Source: JALSNL01 sp036479585
GTDB taxonomy: Bacteria > Bacteroidota > Ignavibacteria > Ignavibacteriales > Melioribacteraceae
DNA length: 64,000 nucleotides
Assembly (NCBI GenBank): GCA_965224785.1
Contig: OZ245062.1
Location: 3,782,001-3,846,000 of the forward strand
Reading direction: 5' to 3'
Position 1 is the first letter of the stretch. Each line of letters begins with the position of its first letter. Shown piece by piece: positions 37,327 through 47,800 of the stretch. The position numbers were made by a program, and so were the translations under genes. Under the pieces are notes generated by a model, which did not search any database, was not told the origin of the DNA, and saw only the letters and a program-made list of their open reading frames with translations.

Positions 37327-38403
37327 TTATTTTGCTGAAAGTCTCAAAATTTCCACAATCATTTTTAATGCTTTATTCATATCTTCAATTTTTATAAACT
37401 CTTCTGTTGAGTGTTCAAGCTGTGCACCTATGCCAACAACAGCTACTTCAATTCCTTTGTTATTGTAAATTGATGCATCAGTAAAGCCGGTCATAAAAGT
37501 TGTCTTTGCATCAATGCCCACAGTTTTTAATGCCTTTTTTGAAATTTCAACTGTTGCTGAATCTTCAGGTATATCAACAGCAACACATAAATTTTGAACA
37601 TTAATATTTACTGTTGCACCAATTGATTCAATTTCTTTTGTAATAACTTTTACCATTTCATCTGCAAGTGCTTGAGCTTTATTATGATTTAAACTTCTGC
37701 ACTCAGCAAGAAAAGTAGTTTCGTCCGGAACTCCATTTCTAATTACTCCTCCGTTTATAACTCCGACATTAGCTGTAGATTCATGATCAAGTCTTCCCAG
37801 CCTAAGTGCTGAAATTGCTTTTGATGCTGCCAGTATTGCATTACAACCTTTCTCTGGTTCCATTCCGGCGTGTGCTGATTTTCCTTTTACTTCAACATCT
37901 AAAATAAAGTAAGATGGTCCGCCAATGATAATTGTTTCCAAAGTATCGTTGTCAAGCAGAAACCCTTTCTTAGCACTTAGTAAACTGTAGTCCAAATTTT
38001 TTACTCCAAGAAGTCCAACCTCTTCTTCTCGGCTAATAGCAATTTCTAAAGGTGGATGAATCTCTGCAATCCTTAAAGCTTCAAGTAGTTCAGCAATTCC
38101 GGCTTTGTCATCAGCAGCTAAAATTGTATTTCCTTTTGACCGAATTATGCCATCTTCAATTATAGGCTCAATTCCTATTCCGGGTTTAACAGTATCTGCG
38201 TGACACGATAGCAAAATTGTTTCCTTATCTTCACAATTTTTGGAAGCAAACTTTGCAATTAAATTTCCATAAGAATCTTTTTGAACTTTACCGCCCAAAT
38301 TTTTAAATTCATTAAATAAGTAGTCAATCATTTTAGCTTCGTTGCCTGATTCACTATCGATCTTAACCATTTCTATAAATTGGTTTATCATTCTTTCTGA
38401 CAT
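37327..38403 (-). CDS. M20-family peptidase (PepT-like)
   Basis: A 358-residue di-zinc aminopeptidase/deacylase of the M20/M42-like group. Metal-binding SCHADTV (His about 67, Asp 69), AADDKAGIAELLEA and the catalytic EE in REEEVGLL are visible, followed by the lid domain. GKSAHAGMEPEKG is the typical substrate-binding loop of PepT-type tripeptidases. It is cytoplasmic and likely completes peptide breakdown. It is followed by the HAD gene 10 bases downstream. Confidence 0.9.
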   Translation of the reverse strand: MSERMINQFIEMVKIDSESGNEAKMIDYLFNEFKNLGGKVQKDSYGNLIAKFASKNCEDKETILLSCHADTVKPGIGIEPIIEDGIIRSKGNTILAADDKAGIAELLEALRIAEIHPPLEIAISREEEVGLLGVKNLDYSLLSAKKGFLLDNDTLETIIIGGPSYFILDVEVKGKSAHAGMEPEKGCNAILAASKAISALRLGRLDHESTANVGVINGGVIRNGVPDETTFLAECRSLNHNKAQALADEMVKVITKEIESIGATVNINVQNLCVAVDIPEDSATVEISKKALKTVGIDAKTTFMTGFTDASIYNNKGIEVAVVGIGAQLEHSTEEFIKIEDMNKALKMIVEILRLSAK

Positions 38404-38582
38404 AGTAACTCCATTTATTAATCATAATATTTTTAGAAATTTTTCTTACTGCAATATAAATATATCACATTTATTTATTCTAAACACATTTTACTATTGA
38501 CGAAACCAACATTTTTTTATACATTGATTTTGTACAGTTTACTTTTCTCTCTTTTTGTTAAAAATAAAATTTAGGAGACGAA

Positions 38583-38963
38583 ATGAAAAGCTTAAACATT
38601 TCTGCAAATAACTTGCTCTCAGTAATTCGTTACATTGCCCGACTATTTAGTATTCTACTTATAGTTCTTATTGTTACTTTATCAATTGGCGAAGGTCTTC
38701 CGAATCCGGTAACTCTTTCAACTGCTGAAATATTACTCTTTGTTTCGCTGCTAATAATGCTGGTTGGTTTGGTCTTGTCTTGGCAACGGGAACACGTTGG
38801 CGGACTGTTAATAATACTAGGATTTATCTTATTCTTTATTGTTAATTCCGTTTCTTCAGGTAGTCTTAGGTTAGGTTTTTTCTTTTTATTGTTTCCGCTA
38901 ACCGGAATACTTTTTGTTTTGTGTTGTAGAATTGACAAAAGAATAATAGACACCAAGAAGTAA
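38583..38963 (+). CDS. Small four-helix membrane protein
   Basis: A 126-residue protein with four predicted membrane helices (about 12-33, 44-65, 72-89, 92-113), a repetitive Leu/Ile-rich composition, and a short charged tail CRIDKRIIDTKK. The ATG has AGGAG 7 bases upstream. The family is not recognised beyond a resemblance to small DoxX/tripartite-type membrane proteins of unknown function. It sits between the M20 peptidase (divergent) and the outer-membrane receptor (convergent). Confidence 0.7.
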   Translation: MKSLNISANNLLSVIRYIARLFSILLIVLIVTLSIGEGLPNPVTLSTAEILLFVSLLIMLVGLVLSWQREHVGGLLIILGFILFFIVNSVSSGSLRLGFFFLLFPLTGILFVLCCRIDKRIIDTKK

Positions 38964-39128
38964 TGTGTGTTGTTCGAGTTTTAATTTGTACTACATACTT
39001 TTGCTTTTAAGTATAATTGCCGGCTAAATATTTTTCAATTATTGTAAAAAAATACGCAGACTAAAAGTCTATGATACGTTGACTATCGGAAATATAAGTT
39101 TAAGCTTTGCATTTCTTCAGCCCCAAAA

Positions 39129-41549
39129 TTAAAACTCATCATCATCTCCGTTCGTTCTTCTATCTCTGTTAGATTTCTTTTTAAGTTTGTAATTATTAAT
39201 ATTCAACCTAACGTTTAACATAACAATAGGCGACTCAGGTGTGTACTCACTATGTCTATAAAAATCAAATGATTCTGATATATACTCTCTTTTTGCCGTC
39301 CCGAATAAATCTCTAACTTGCAATGTAACAGATAATCTTTTATTTAGAAATTCTTGCTTCAGTCCAGCGTTAAACATAACGTAACCTTTCCTTTCTCCTT
39401 GAGCCGTAACGGTTGGACTGTTGTAAACTCCATTTAATTGTAATTGAGTTGTTGGAGTTATCTTTAATTTGTTATTAAATCTCGTTCTCCAGTTGAAGCT
39501 TTCTTTTTTAAAATCTCTCCCGTTTAATTCGCCTTCAACTTTATAGTTATACAAATTTCCCATCAAGTTAACATTCCAATTAGGTATCGGATCAAAATTA
39601 AACATAAGCTCTGTTCCAAAAGAAAAGTCTTTCCCAACATTTTCAATTGTCCTTAAGGTAACATTTTTTTCATATGCTCTTTGAATATACTCCGACTTAT
39701 TATTGTTTATTCTATAATAAAGTTCAGTCGATAAAATACTTTTCTTAAATAATTTTTGAAAACTCAATTCGTAAGAATCAATATACTCTGGTGCTAAAGA
39801 AGGATTCCCCTGTCTAACATTGTAAGGATCTATCCAAACAATAAACGGTTCTAATTGCCAGCCACGTGGTCGGTCTATTCTTCTTGTATAGCTGGTCATA
39901 ACTTGGTTTCCATTTCCTAAGTTATAAGAGATATGTGCCGATGGAAAAAAGTCAAATCTATCAATTATGAAAGACTCGTTTGTTTTTATTAGTTTTATTA
40001 AACGGTCTGTATATTCAGCTCTTAATCCCACTTGAAAACCAAGGTCTTCAATTTTGTTAGAGTACATTGAGTATAGTGCGTGAATGTTATTGTCGTTTTT
40101 AGTTTCTGTGCTATAAAGATCTGCATATTCAAATTTTGAGCTTGATGTATTATATAAAAAGTAATCAATTACACTTTTCAATGAATTTATATCGGCTCTG
40201 TAACCGGCTTCAAATTTTGAGTCTTCACTAAAAGGTCTAACATAATCAATTTTAAAATTTATTGAAGTTGATGGTTCTAACTCAGTGCTTTTTTGACCGT
40301 CAATAATTTCAGAACTTTCATCCAATTGTTTAAACAGAGTTAGCTTGTCAGTATTTCTTTTCCGATATGAAAAATCAGTTTTTATTTCGTGACCATTTCC
40401 ATTAAATTTATGATTGAATGCAAAACCCAAACTATAATAATCTCCCCCTCTCGCTCTATCATTTGTAGAGGTATAATTTATTATATCTGGCTCAATACTA
40501 TTCCATTGACTATGGTTGAGGTTTGAATTTCTACCTCCATTTCTATATCCATACCTTGCATTAAAAGTTAACATATCATTTTGGGATAAATCAAAAGAGA
40601 TCGAACCCTTTATTCCATAGGGTTCTCGCTTTCTTATAAACGTACCTAATGAGTTGTTGTAATATTTTATTTCATTTATTAATGTCCAGTTCTCTGTGTC
40701 ATTTTCCATCTCAAAATTGCGGTTGTTGTAATCAAGGCCTAAAGTTGCGTTATAACTTGACGCTCTATAGCCGAGTAAAAACTCACCACCATATTTATTG
40801 TTTACCCCATAGTTGAGGCTCGTAACTCCACTCATTCCATTTAATTTGTTTTTCTTAATTTTTACGTTTATAATTCCAGCTGTTCCTTCCGGATTATATT
40901 TTGCGGATGGATTAGTAATAATTTCTAAACTTTCAATTGAACTTGCAGGTATTTGTTGTAGTGCTTCACTACTACTTAGGATCGATTGACGTCCATCAAC
41001 CAAAACTGTAAACTTACCACTTCCTCTTAGACTAACGTTTCCCTCAATATCCACAATAACAGATGGTACATTTTCTAAAATATCAACAGCATTACCGGAA
41101 GCCGATGTAATCATCTCGCTTACATTAATTACTTTTTTATCAAGCTCATAAGTTATTGGAGCTTTCTCTCCTGTAATAATAACATCGTCAGTATTGAATA
41201 ATTCTGGCTCTAGAAAAACTTCACCAATATCTAAGTTTGTTTTTCTAACTATCTCAATCTCATCCACAATTTTACTTGTGTATCCTATAAAACTAATTTT
41301 TAAGTAGTAGCTTCCTTTTCTTACTTTTGCAAACTTAAACTCGCCCAACTCATTTGTTACAGTTCCATTAACTTGTGTGCTGTCTTCTTCATTAAATAAA
41401 ACTATGTTTGAATACTCAAGTGGTACTTTGGCATTTGCATCCAAGATTATTCCTTCAATTGAATTTATAGGTCGTTTTCTTTGAGCAAATATATTAGCTA
41501 TAAATAAAAGCAGAAATAATAAAATGGATGTTTTATAAAATTTTTTCAT
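39129..41549 (-). CDS. TonB-type outer-membrane beta-barrel protein with carboxypeptidase-like domain
   Basis: An 806-residue exported protein. Signal peptide (1-22), then a carboxypeptidase-D regulatory-like domain (about 28-115; GIILDANAKVPLEYSNIV), a plug-like domain (about 125-230) and a large beta-barrel with alternating strands to the end. The last strand region includes MLNVRLNINNY. No canonical TonB box is visible near the N terminus. It may take up a ligand or act as an outer-membrane anchor. The gene is transcribed alone; the next gene is divergent and 300 bases away. Confidence 0.85.
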   Translation of the reverse strand: MKKFYKTSILLFLLLFIANIFAQRKRPINSIEGIILDANAKVPLEYSNIVLFNEEDSTQVNGTVTNELGEFKFAKVRKGSYYLKISFIGYTSKIVDEIEIVRKTNLDIGEVFLEPELFNTDDVIITGEKAPITYELDKKVINVSEMITSASGNAVDILENVPSVIVDIEGNVSLRGSGKFTVLVDGRQSILSSSEALQQIPASSIESLEIITNPSAKYNPEGTAGIINVKIKKNKLNGMSGVTSLNYGVNNKYGGEFLLGYRASSYNATLGLDYNNRNFEMENDTENWTLINEIKYYNNSLGTFIRKREPYGIKGSISFDLSQNDMLTFNARYGYRNGGRNSNLNHSQWNSIEPDIINYTSTNDRARGGDYYSLGFAFNHKFNGNGHEIKTDFSYRKRNTDKLTLFKQLDESSEIIDGQKSTELEPSTSINFKIDYVRPFSEDSKFEAGYRADINSLKSVIDYFLYNTSSSKFEYADLYSTETKNDNNIHALYSMYSNKIEDLGFQVGLRAEYTDRLIKLIKTNESFIIDRFDFFPSAHISYNLGNGNQVMTSYTRRIDRPRGWQLEPFIVWIDPYNVRQGNPSLAPEYIDSYELSFQKLFKKSILSTELYYRINNNKSEYIQRAYEKNVTLRTIENVGKDFSFGTELMFNFDPIPNWNVNLMGNLYNYKVEGELNGRDFKKESFNWRTRFNNKLKITPTTQLQLNGVYNSPTVTAQGERKGYVMFNAGLKQEFLNKRLSVTLQVRDLFGTAKREYISESFDFYRHSEYTPESPIVMLNVRLNINNYKLKKKSNRDRRTNGDDDEF

Positions 41550-41869
41550 AGGATGTTCTTTGATTTTTTCACAGATGTAAAATTATGAATTATTGTTAAG
41601 ATTTATTAAACTATATAATAGTTGTTTGACATCTTATACTTGAAAAAGGTTTAAATTGTAAAATGTTAAATGTTTAAGTATTCACAAAGGTTTTATTGTT
41701 AAAGAGTGGCATTGTTTTAGAAATTACATTATTTTCAATTGAGTGATTAAAGTTTTCAGAGAAATATTTGTTTACTAAAAACATATCAAAATCTCTTTCC
41801 TTTTATTATTAAAATAAACTTAATAAATTTGTTTTCTTATCAAAAATTAACTCAACAATGGAAGCAATT
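41550..41869. other. Divergent intergenic region, no gene seen
   Basis: About 320 AT-rich bases between the outer-membrane receptor and the first signalling module. It should hold two divergent promoters. No repeat or hairpin stands out, and an AAT-rich run (41800-41830) precedes the module start. Confidence 0.35.
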
Positions 41870-42283
41870 ATGGAGAACAACATTAAACTAGAAATTCACC
41901 TTCCCAAAGTTCCCGACATTGAATTGGTTGCTCTTGAAGGACTAGCACTGATGGGGCGGCATCTTGGAATATCCGAAGATAAAATTGGTGAAGCAAAAAT
42001 AATTGTTACAGAAGGAATTATAAACGGACTGGAACACGCCGGAAAAAAAACTCCTTATGTTAATGTAACTTTTACAATGACAAAAGATGAACTTATTATT
42101 TTAATTGAAGATTATGGAAAAGGGTTTGAGCCTGATAAAGTTGAAGATCCTAAAATTGAAAATAAAATAGGTAGCATTAACAAAAGAGGTTGGGGATTAA
42201 AATTAATGGAATCTCTTTCTGATGATTTTAAAATTCAATCAAGTCCTTCAGGAACAAAAATTAGTATAAAAAAAATTTTATAA
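41870..42283 (+). CDS. Anti-sigma-type serine kinase/ATPase (HATPase), module 1
   Basis: A 137-residue GHKL ATPase of the RsbW/SpoIIAB kind. The N box has Glu48, Asn52 and His56 (TEGIINGLEHAG), the G1 box is DYGKGF (81-86) and the G2 region RGWGLKLMES. Such proteins bind a sigma factor or another partner and phosphorylate a STAS antagonist. The ATG at 41870 aligns with the paralogues and has GGAAG 5 bases upstream; an ATG 12 bases earlier would lose that. A STAS gene follows 82 bases downstream, making a module. It is one of three paralogues, at 41.9, 52.8 and 57.8 kb. Confidence 0.88.
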   Translation: MENNIKLEIHLPKVPDIELVALEGLALMGRHLGISEDKIGEAKIIVTEGIINGLEHAGKKTPYVNVTFTMTKDELIILIEDYGKGFEPDKVEDPKIENKIGSINKRGWGLKLMESLSDDFKIQSSPSGTKISIKKIL

Positions 42284-42365
42284 TTAGTCGAACAACTATA
42301 ACAATATTATTAATGGTCAGGCTTCGCTTACAAAACGAGCTATGCTGCGACAGGAGAGAAACAAA

Positions 42366-42698
42366 ATGGAAGCTGAATTTAATTTAACAAGTATCCAAAA
42401 AGAGGACAAACTAATAATTACAACAGAAGGTTATATTAACAACTCTGCCGGTGAATTACTTTTGAATGAAATGGAAAAACATTCTGATAAAAATCTGAAG
42501 AAAGTTTTAATTGATCTTGCCAAGACTAAAGTGGTTAACTCAATTGGTATTTCTTTTTTAATTGAGATGATTGAAAAACTTGGTGAGAATGGAGGTAAAC
42601 TTTATTTTACAAATCTTGATCATGCAATTGATAAAACCTTTAACATTATGGGGCTTTTTCAGTACGCAGAAAAAATTGATTCTGCGGATCAATTATAA
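42366..42698 (+). CDS. STAS-domain anti-sigma antagonist, module 1
   Basis: A 110-residue STAS protein. The phosphoacceptor-type Ser is Ser59 in VVNSIGIS, after DLAKTK, the usual sheet-turn-helix layout. It should be phosphorylated by the HATPase partner and dephosphorylated by a SpoIIE-type phosphatase. The ATG at 42366 has AGGAGAG just upstream and matches the paralogous N termini; the longer frame from 42342 is not supported. Two SpoIIE-type genes follow it. Confidence 0.88.
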   Translation: MEAEFNLTSIQKEDKLIITTEGYINNSAGELLLNEMEKHSDKNLKKVLIDLAKTKVVNSIGISFLIEMIEKLGENGGKLYFTNLDHAIDKTFNIMGLFQYAEKIDSADQL

Positions 42699-42722
42699 AA
42701 ATTAGTACGCTTTCTGTAACGT

Positions 42723-42772
42723 AGATTGCTTGCAATCTGCGAAAAAAAAGACAACCAGATTGCGAGCAATCT
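42723..42772. repeat. Pair of near-identical hairpins
   Basis: AGATTGC-TT-GCAATCT (42723-42738) and AGATTGC-GA-GCAATCT (42757-42772) lie 18 bases apart, and an outer inverted pair (TGTA-CGTAGATTGC / GCAATCTATTCTACA) brackets them. It is another small mobile-like repeat in the gap after the module 1 STAS gene. Confidence 0.5.
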
Positions 42773-42840
42773 ATTCTACAAACCAAAATGGAATAAATAT
42801 CATTAACTTTAAAAGGTCTTTGAATAACTTGTTTTAATCT

Positions 42841-42936
42841 GTCATTCCGGTTTTTCGCCTTTTGAAAATACCGGAATCTCCAAATTAAATGAGTATGAGA
42901 TTCCGGTATTCCAAAAGAACTGGAAACCGGAATGAC
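42841..42936. repeat. TGTCATTCCGG-type intergenic inverted repeat
   Basis: Begins GTCATTCCGGTTT and ends AAACCGGAATGAC (42924-42936), a 13-base inverted terminal repeat, with two ATACCGG/CCGGTAT arms inside (42868-42876, 42900-42909). It is the most symmetric copy of the dispersed family. Confidence 0.65.
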
Positions 42937-42981
42937 GTGTTATGCAAGGGCTTCTTTAAGACTTAGTTCTAAAAAAATACT

Positions 42982-44586
42982 ATGGAAATAAATAATTTAA
43001 TTGACAGATTGGCGTTACAAGTTCAATCCAACCAAGAAGGTTTTGATGTGTTATCAAAATCTAAAAACCTTAAAGAGATAGCTAAACATTTTAGCAGAAT
43101 ACTTAGGGGTACAATACTTACAACAGAAAGTGCAATTTATTTTAAAGAGAGTAACACAAAAATTTGGACTTCCTTATTTGCTTCGCTTAAGGTAGAACAA
43201 AATATTGAGAAACTCATTGACAATTCGGATCAGAGCATTAGTATAATTAACATTAAAAAGAAAGAATACCTTTTTAACATTTCCCGTCTTCACGATAAAT
43301 CTCAACTGGCAATACTGATTGGGTCAAAGTTTGATAAAACACCTTTCAGCAATTTTGATAAAATATCATTTCAAATATTGCAGCAGTTATTTGATAATGC
43401 TTATCAAACTTATTTATCTATAAAAAAAGAAAAAGATTTAGTGTTCTCTCTTAACCATAAAGTTATGCAGCTGAACAACCTAATTGATACGGGAATTGAA
43501 TTATCCAAACTTGGTAAAAGTGATTCACTTTTCGAACAATCGTTAGAGAGACTTGCAACACTTACAAATGCTTCAAAAGTATATTTCTCTATAACTCAAA
43601 ATGATAAAACAAAACTAAAATTATCTTTCCCTTTTAAGTTTAGTCTTGAAGATATTTCTTCCAGTGAAATGAAACTTGAAAATAACTTTGAGGAAAATGG
43701 GAAAACTTACTCTTGGATTTTAGCAGAGAAAGAAACTCGCAAAGGTACAATCAATTTTGATGAAACTGATAAGCTGCTGCTTGATGCAGTAAGCCGTCAA
43801 GTTCAAGCAGCAATTGAGAATGCTAAACTTCATCAAGAAGCTCTTGAGAAAGAAACAATAGAAAAAGAGTTAGCAGTTGCCGGAGATATTCAGAAAAAGA
43901 TTTTACCCGAATCACTTCCTATTATTGACGGCTATGATTTGGCAGGGTTCAATGTTCCTTCAAAAGAAGTTGGAGGAGATTATTATAATGTAATTGAGTT
44001 AAAGGATGGAAGATACGCTTTAATTATAGCAGACGTTGCAGGCAAAGGTGTTCCGGCAGCATTGCTCGTTAGCACTTTGGACGCAGCACTTCACGCATTT
44101 CTCGGTATGCAAATTCCGCTTGATGAAATGGCAAAAAAAATCAACACTATTATTTTTAAGTCTTCTCCACCTGATAAATTCATCACATTTTTTATTGCTA
44201 TTCTAAATCCTAAAAACGGAGAACTTGATATTGTTAATGCCGGACATAATCCTTCTTTAAGATTAGATACAAAAAACAAAATGAGCAAAATAGAAGCTGG
44301 TGGTATAGCGTTTGGAATGTTTGATATGGGTTTACCTTTTGAAGGTGAAAAGTTAACACTCAAAAAAGGGGAACGTCTTTTTATGTTCACAGATGGAATA
44401 CCAGAAGCAATGAATTCAAAAGAAGAAGAATATTCCGATGAAAAAATGGAAAAATTCTTTCAAAGGAATCAACCAAAAAAATCGCAGACTTTTGTAAAAA
44501 ACATTGTTAAGAATGTCAAAAAGCATACCGGAAGAACTCCGCAAAGTGATGATATTACTTTGCTTTATTTGATTAGAAAATTGTAG
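42982..44586 (+). CDS. GAF-domain SpoIIE-type phosphatase, module 1
   Basis: A 534-residue soluble protein. Residues 1-140 form an unclassified N-terminal sensor region, a GAF-like domain lies at about 150-285, and a PP2C/SpoIIE domain follows with EVGGDYYN (Asp333), ADVAGKG, FTDGIPEA and SDDITLLYL. The four metal-binding Asp positions are kept. It should dephosphorylate the STAS partner after sensing a cytoplasmic signal. It is the only phosphatase of the array without propeller or membrane segment. Position right after the HATPase and STAS genes supports this role. Confidence 0.88.
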   Translation: MEINNLIDRLALQVQSNQEGFDVLSKSKNLKEIAKHFSRILRGTILTTESAIYFKESNTKIWTSLFASLKVEQNIEKLIDNSDQSISIINIKKKEYLFNISRLHDKSQLAILIGSKFDKTPFSNFDKISFQILQQLFDNAYQTYLSIKKEKDLVFSLNHKVMQLNNLIDTGIELSKLGKSDSLFEQSLERLATLTNASKVYFSITQNDKTKLKLSFPFKFSLEDISSSEMKLENNFEENGKTYSWILAEKETRKGTINFDETDKLLLDAVSRQVQAAIENAKLHQEALEKETIEKELAVAGDIQKKILPESLPIIDGYDLAGFNVPSKEVGGDYYNVIELKDGRYALIIADVAGKGVPAALLVSTLDAALHAFLGMQIPLDEMAKKINTIIFKSSPPDKFITFFIAILNPKNGELDIVNAGHNPSLRLDTKNKMSKIEAGGIAFGMFDMGLPFEGEKLTLKKGERLFMFTDGIPEAMNSKEEEYSDEKMEKFFQRNQPKKSQTFVKNIVKNVKKHTGRTPQSDDITLLYLIRKL

Positions 44587-44894
44587 TTAGACAACGTACT
44601 CGATAGTCTTTTAAAATTATCCACAGATAAATGAGAGAAGTGCAAACGGATTTTTAATATTAGAGTTTCTTAAAAATAAGAGATGTATGTCATTCCCAGC
44701 TTGACTGGGAATCCAGATAGTTATAATAAATGGATTTCCGATAAAAACATTCGGAAATGACAGATAATAAATGTCCATCTGCTTCTTTTGCAGTAACTCT
44801 ATTTAACTTAGAAAGTTGACTTATTCACAGATAGAATGCTATGGACAATTTTGTAAGCCGTATTGTACTTCAGCATATTAACAGGAGTTTCTTT
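44587..44894. other. Intergenic region with a TGTCATT repeat
   Basis: 308 bases with no gene. It contains the repeat at 44688-44763 and a perfect TTATCCACA at 44617-44625, which is isolated and far from the origin candidate. The promoter of the next gene should lie between 44765 and 44880. Confidence 0.4.
44688..44763. repeat. TGTCATT/AATGACA intergenic repeat
   Basis: Starts ATGTCATTCCCAGC and ends CGGAAATGACAG, with inner hairpins TTCCCAG/CTGGGAA and TTTCCGA/TCGGAAA. Very similar to the copy at 53.6-53.7 kb. Confidence 0.6.
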
Positions 44895-47800
44895 ATGAAT
44901 CAAATCAAAAATCTTAATTTTGGGATGTATGTTTTCCTTCTCGTTCTATCTTCCAACATATTTGTAACTGCCCAAACAACAAACACAAACAAAGTAAGCT
45001 TCAGCAAGCTTTCCATTCAAGATGGTTTATCTAATCGGCAGGTTCTTTCTATCATTCAAGATAAGTATGGATTTATGTGGTTTGGTACAAGTGATGGACT
45101 AAATCGCTATGATGGTGAAAACATAAAAGTCTATAAAAACGATCCGGCAATTCAAAATTCACTTAGCAACAATACTGTAATTTCCTTGTTTGAAGATAGT
45201 AAGGGAATTCTTTGGGTAGCTACTGTAAATGGACTGAATAAATTTAACCGAGAAAATGATTCCTTTGATAATTTTACAATAAATGAAACTACTGATGATA
45301 TGACTAGAAATACAATAATCAAAGTTGCAGAGAGCAGCAATGGTAGTATTTATGTTGCTACTGTTCGTGATGGTATTCAAATGTTAAATTTACCTTCCGG
45401 AAAGTTTATACCGGTTGTAAGAGACACTACTGACCCAGCTGGTTTCGATCTTGTTCTTTCATTAAGTTTTGAAAATGACAGTACTTTATCTTACTTACAT
45501 ATTAATGTCGGTACACAAGAACAGAATTTAATTTATTTTAATACAAACACTAAAGAAAAAATTAAGTATTTAATTCCACCTATTGAAAGGAATTCAACCG
45601 TGGGTGATGTTCGTGGTATGGGAGTAAGTTGCGGGATTAGCGATGCAGATGGAAATGTGTGGCTTGGAACAGCTGATGGTCGTCTTTTAAAACTTAACAA
45701 AAAATCAAAATCGTTTGACAAATTTGAGATTGCAAAAGGAAAAATCTTACTGTCAATTGTGGATGATGATTCTTCAAACTTCTGGATTTCATCTACCGGA
45801 AGTGGATTAATAAAATTTAACAAAACAACTTATAAAAAAACCTTTTATAAAACCGAACAATCAAACCCTAATAGTTTATCAAATAATTTCACCTTAACTG
45901 TTTACAGAGATAGAACCGGTATCATTTGGGTTGGAACCGTTTTTGGTGTTGATAGGTTTGATCCTTTTCAAACACCTTTTTTTACTCATAAAAATGAAGA
46001 GAACAATCCCAATTCTTTAAGTGATAATAGAGTAGCAAAAATTTTAAAAGTTAAAAACGAACAGAATTCATTTTGGCTTGCAACTCGAAACGGGTTAAAT
46101 AAATTTAATTTAATCTCTAACAAATCAGAGAGACATTTTGCTGATTCTACAAACGAAAATAGCAACGATATAAGAACAATATTACAGGCTGAAAACAATA
46201 ATATTTGGGTTGGAACAAGCGGTGATGGACTAAAACTCTTTAATCCTAATTCGAAAAAATTCAGTAATGTATTAAACTCTCCCGAAATAAATCCCAATGT
46301 TCACGGTCTTGTAAAAACTAATGATAATAATTTGTGGCTTGGTACCTCTAATGGTTTGGTAAAATATAATACAGCAAGTAAAGATGTCAAAACATTTTCA
46401 TCAATGGATACTACATACACAACAGAAGTGTTTAGTAAACTGTCAAAAATTAGAAAGGAAAACGAACCAATCGTTTCCATAAGTAAGGCTGGAGATAATG
46501 AAAATATTTCTGAAGAGTTTTCTCTTGATAAAAAGCAGTATGCTCTCTTAGTTACAATGGGTGAAAACGGAATGGCAAACTCTAGAAATAAAGATACTTT
46601 TGATTATGGCTGGATTGAAACTGATGCGGGTAAAAAACATTGGTCATTCCCAAAAGAAAAAACAAGGCACGCTGGTGGCTCAATAAAAAATAGAATTGTT
46701 GTAGATGTTGTTGAGCTAAAAAAAGGCGATTATAAATTAAGATATAAAAGCGATGATTCACATTCTTACAAAGGATGGAACTCAACAAAACCAACAAATG
46801 GTGAATACTGGGGAATTCAACTTTATAAAATTTCAAAAAATGAAATGGAGTTTTTTAAGAAAAACTTAGACATAAAAGATGTGGGAAATTCAGTACCGGG
46901 CAATATAATACTTGCTCTATTTTCTGATAACTCCGGTATGCTTTGGGTTGGCACCTACACAAATGGTTTTGCAACTTATGACATTACAAATGATAAATTT
47001 GAAATTTACAAAGCTGATGCAAAAAATAAAAATAGTCTTCTTGATAATAGAATCAATTCGTTCTACCAAGATAGAAACGGACTAATGTGGATTGCAACAC
47101 AAAACGGATTAAATAGTTTTGATAAAAAAACAAAAACATTCACAGCTTATACTGAAGAAGATGGTTTCCCTACTAACTTTATTTCTGATATGCTTCAAGA
47201 TCAAAAAGGAAATTATTGGGTAAGTTCATTTAAAGGATTATCAAAATTTTTACCTTCACAAAATAACTCTCCAACAACTGTAATAAATTATGATTTGGAT
47301 GATGGGCTTCAAGGATATGAATTTTATCCACAGAGCAAACTCATTACGTCTGATGGTCAAATTCTTTTGGGTGGAAGAGACGGACTTAACTCCTTTTACC
47401 CCGGAAATATAAATCCCTATCCACCAGAAATAATTGTAAAAGATTTTGAATTATTTAATAAATCAGTAACTCCTGGAGATTCAGATTCTCCACTTGAAAA
47501 AGCAATTTATTCTACAGAAGAAATTAACCTAAGTCACGAACAAAATGTTTTTGGATTTGAATTTCAGGCAATGCACTTTTCGCGTCCCGGGAAAAATATT
47601 TACAGCTATAAAATGGAAGGTGTTGATAAAGATTGGATAACCGGTCAAAGGAATTATGCTTCTTATACTAATTTAGATCCGGGCAAATACACTTTTAATG
47701 TTAAAGCAGCCAATAGCGATGGGGTTTGGAACGAAAAAGGTAAATCAATAATTATTAATATTTCTTCTCCGTGGTGGCAAACTTGGTGGGCTTATCTTTC

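Noticed and set aside
42720..42780. CRISPR-like repeats in the hairpin pair
   Set aside because: Only two units, palindromic, 18-base spacing, no cas genes.
44617..44625. Perfect TTATCCACA as part of an origin
   Set aside because: A lone box without neighbours or AT-rich unwinding element, 23 kb from the better candidate; likely chance.
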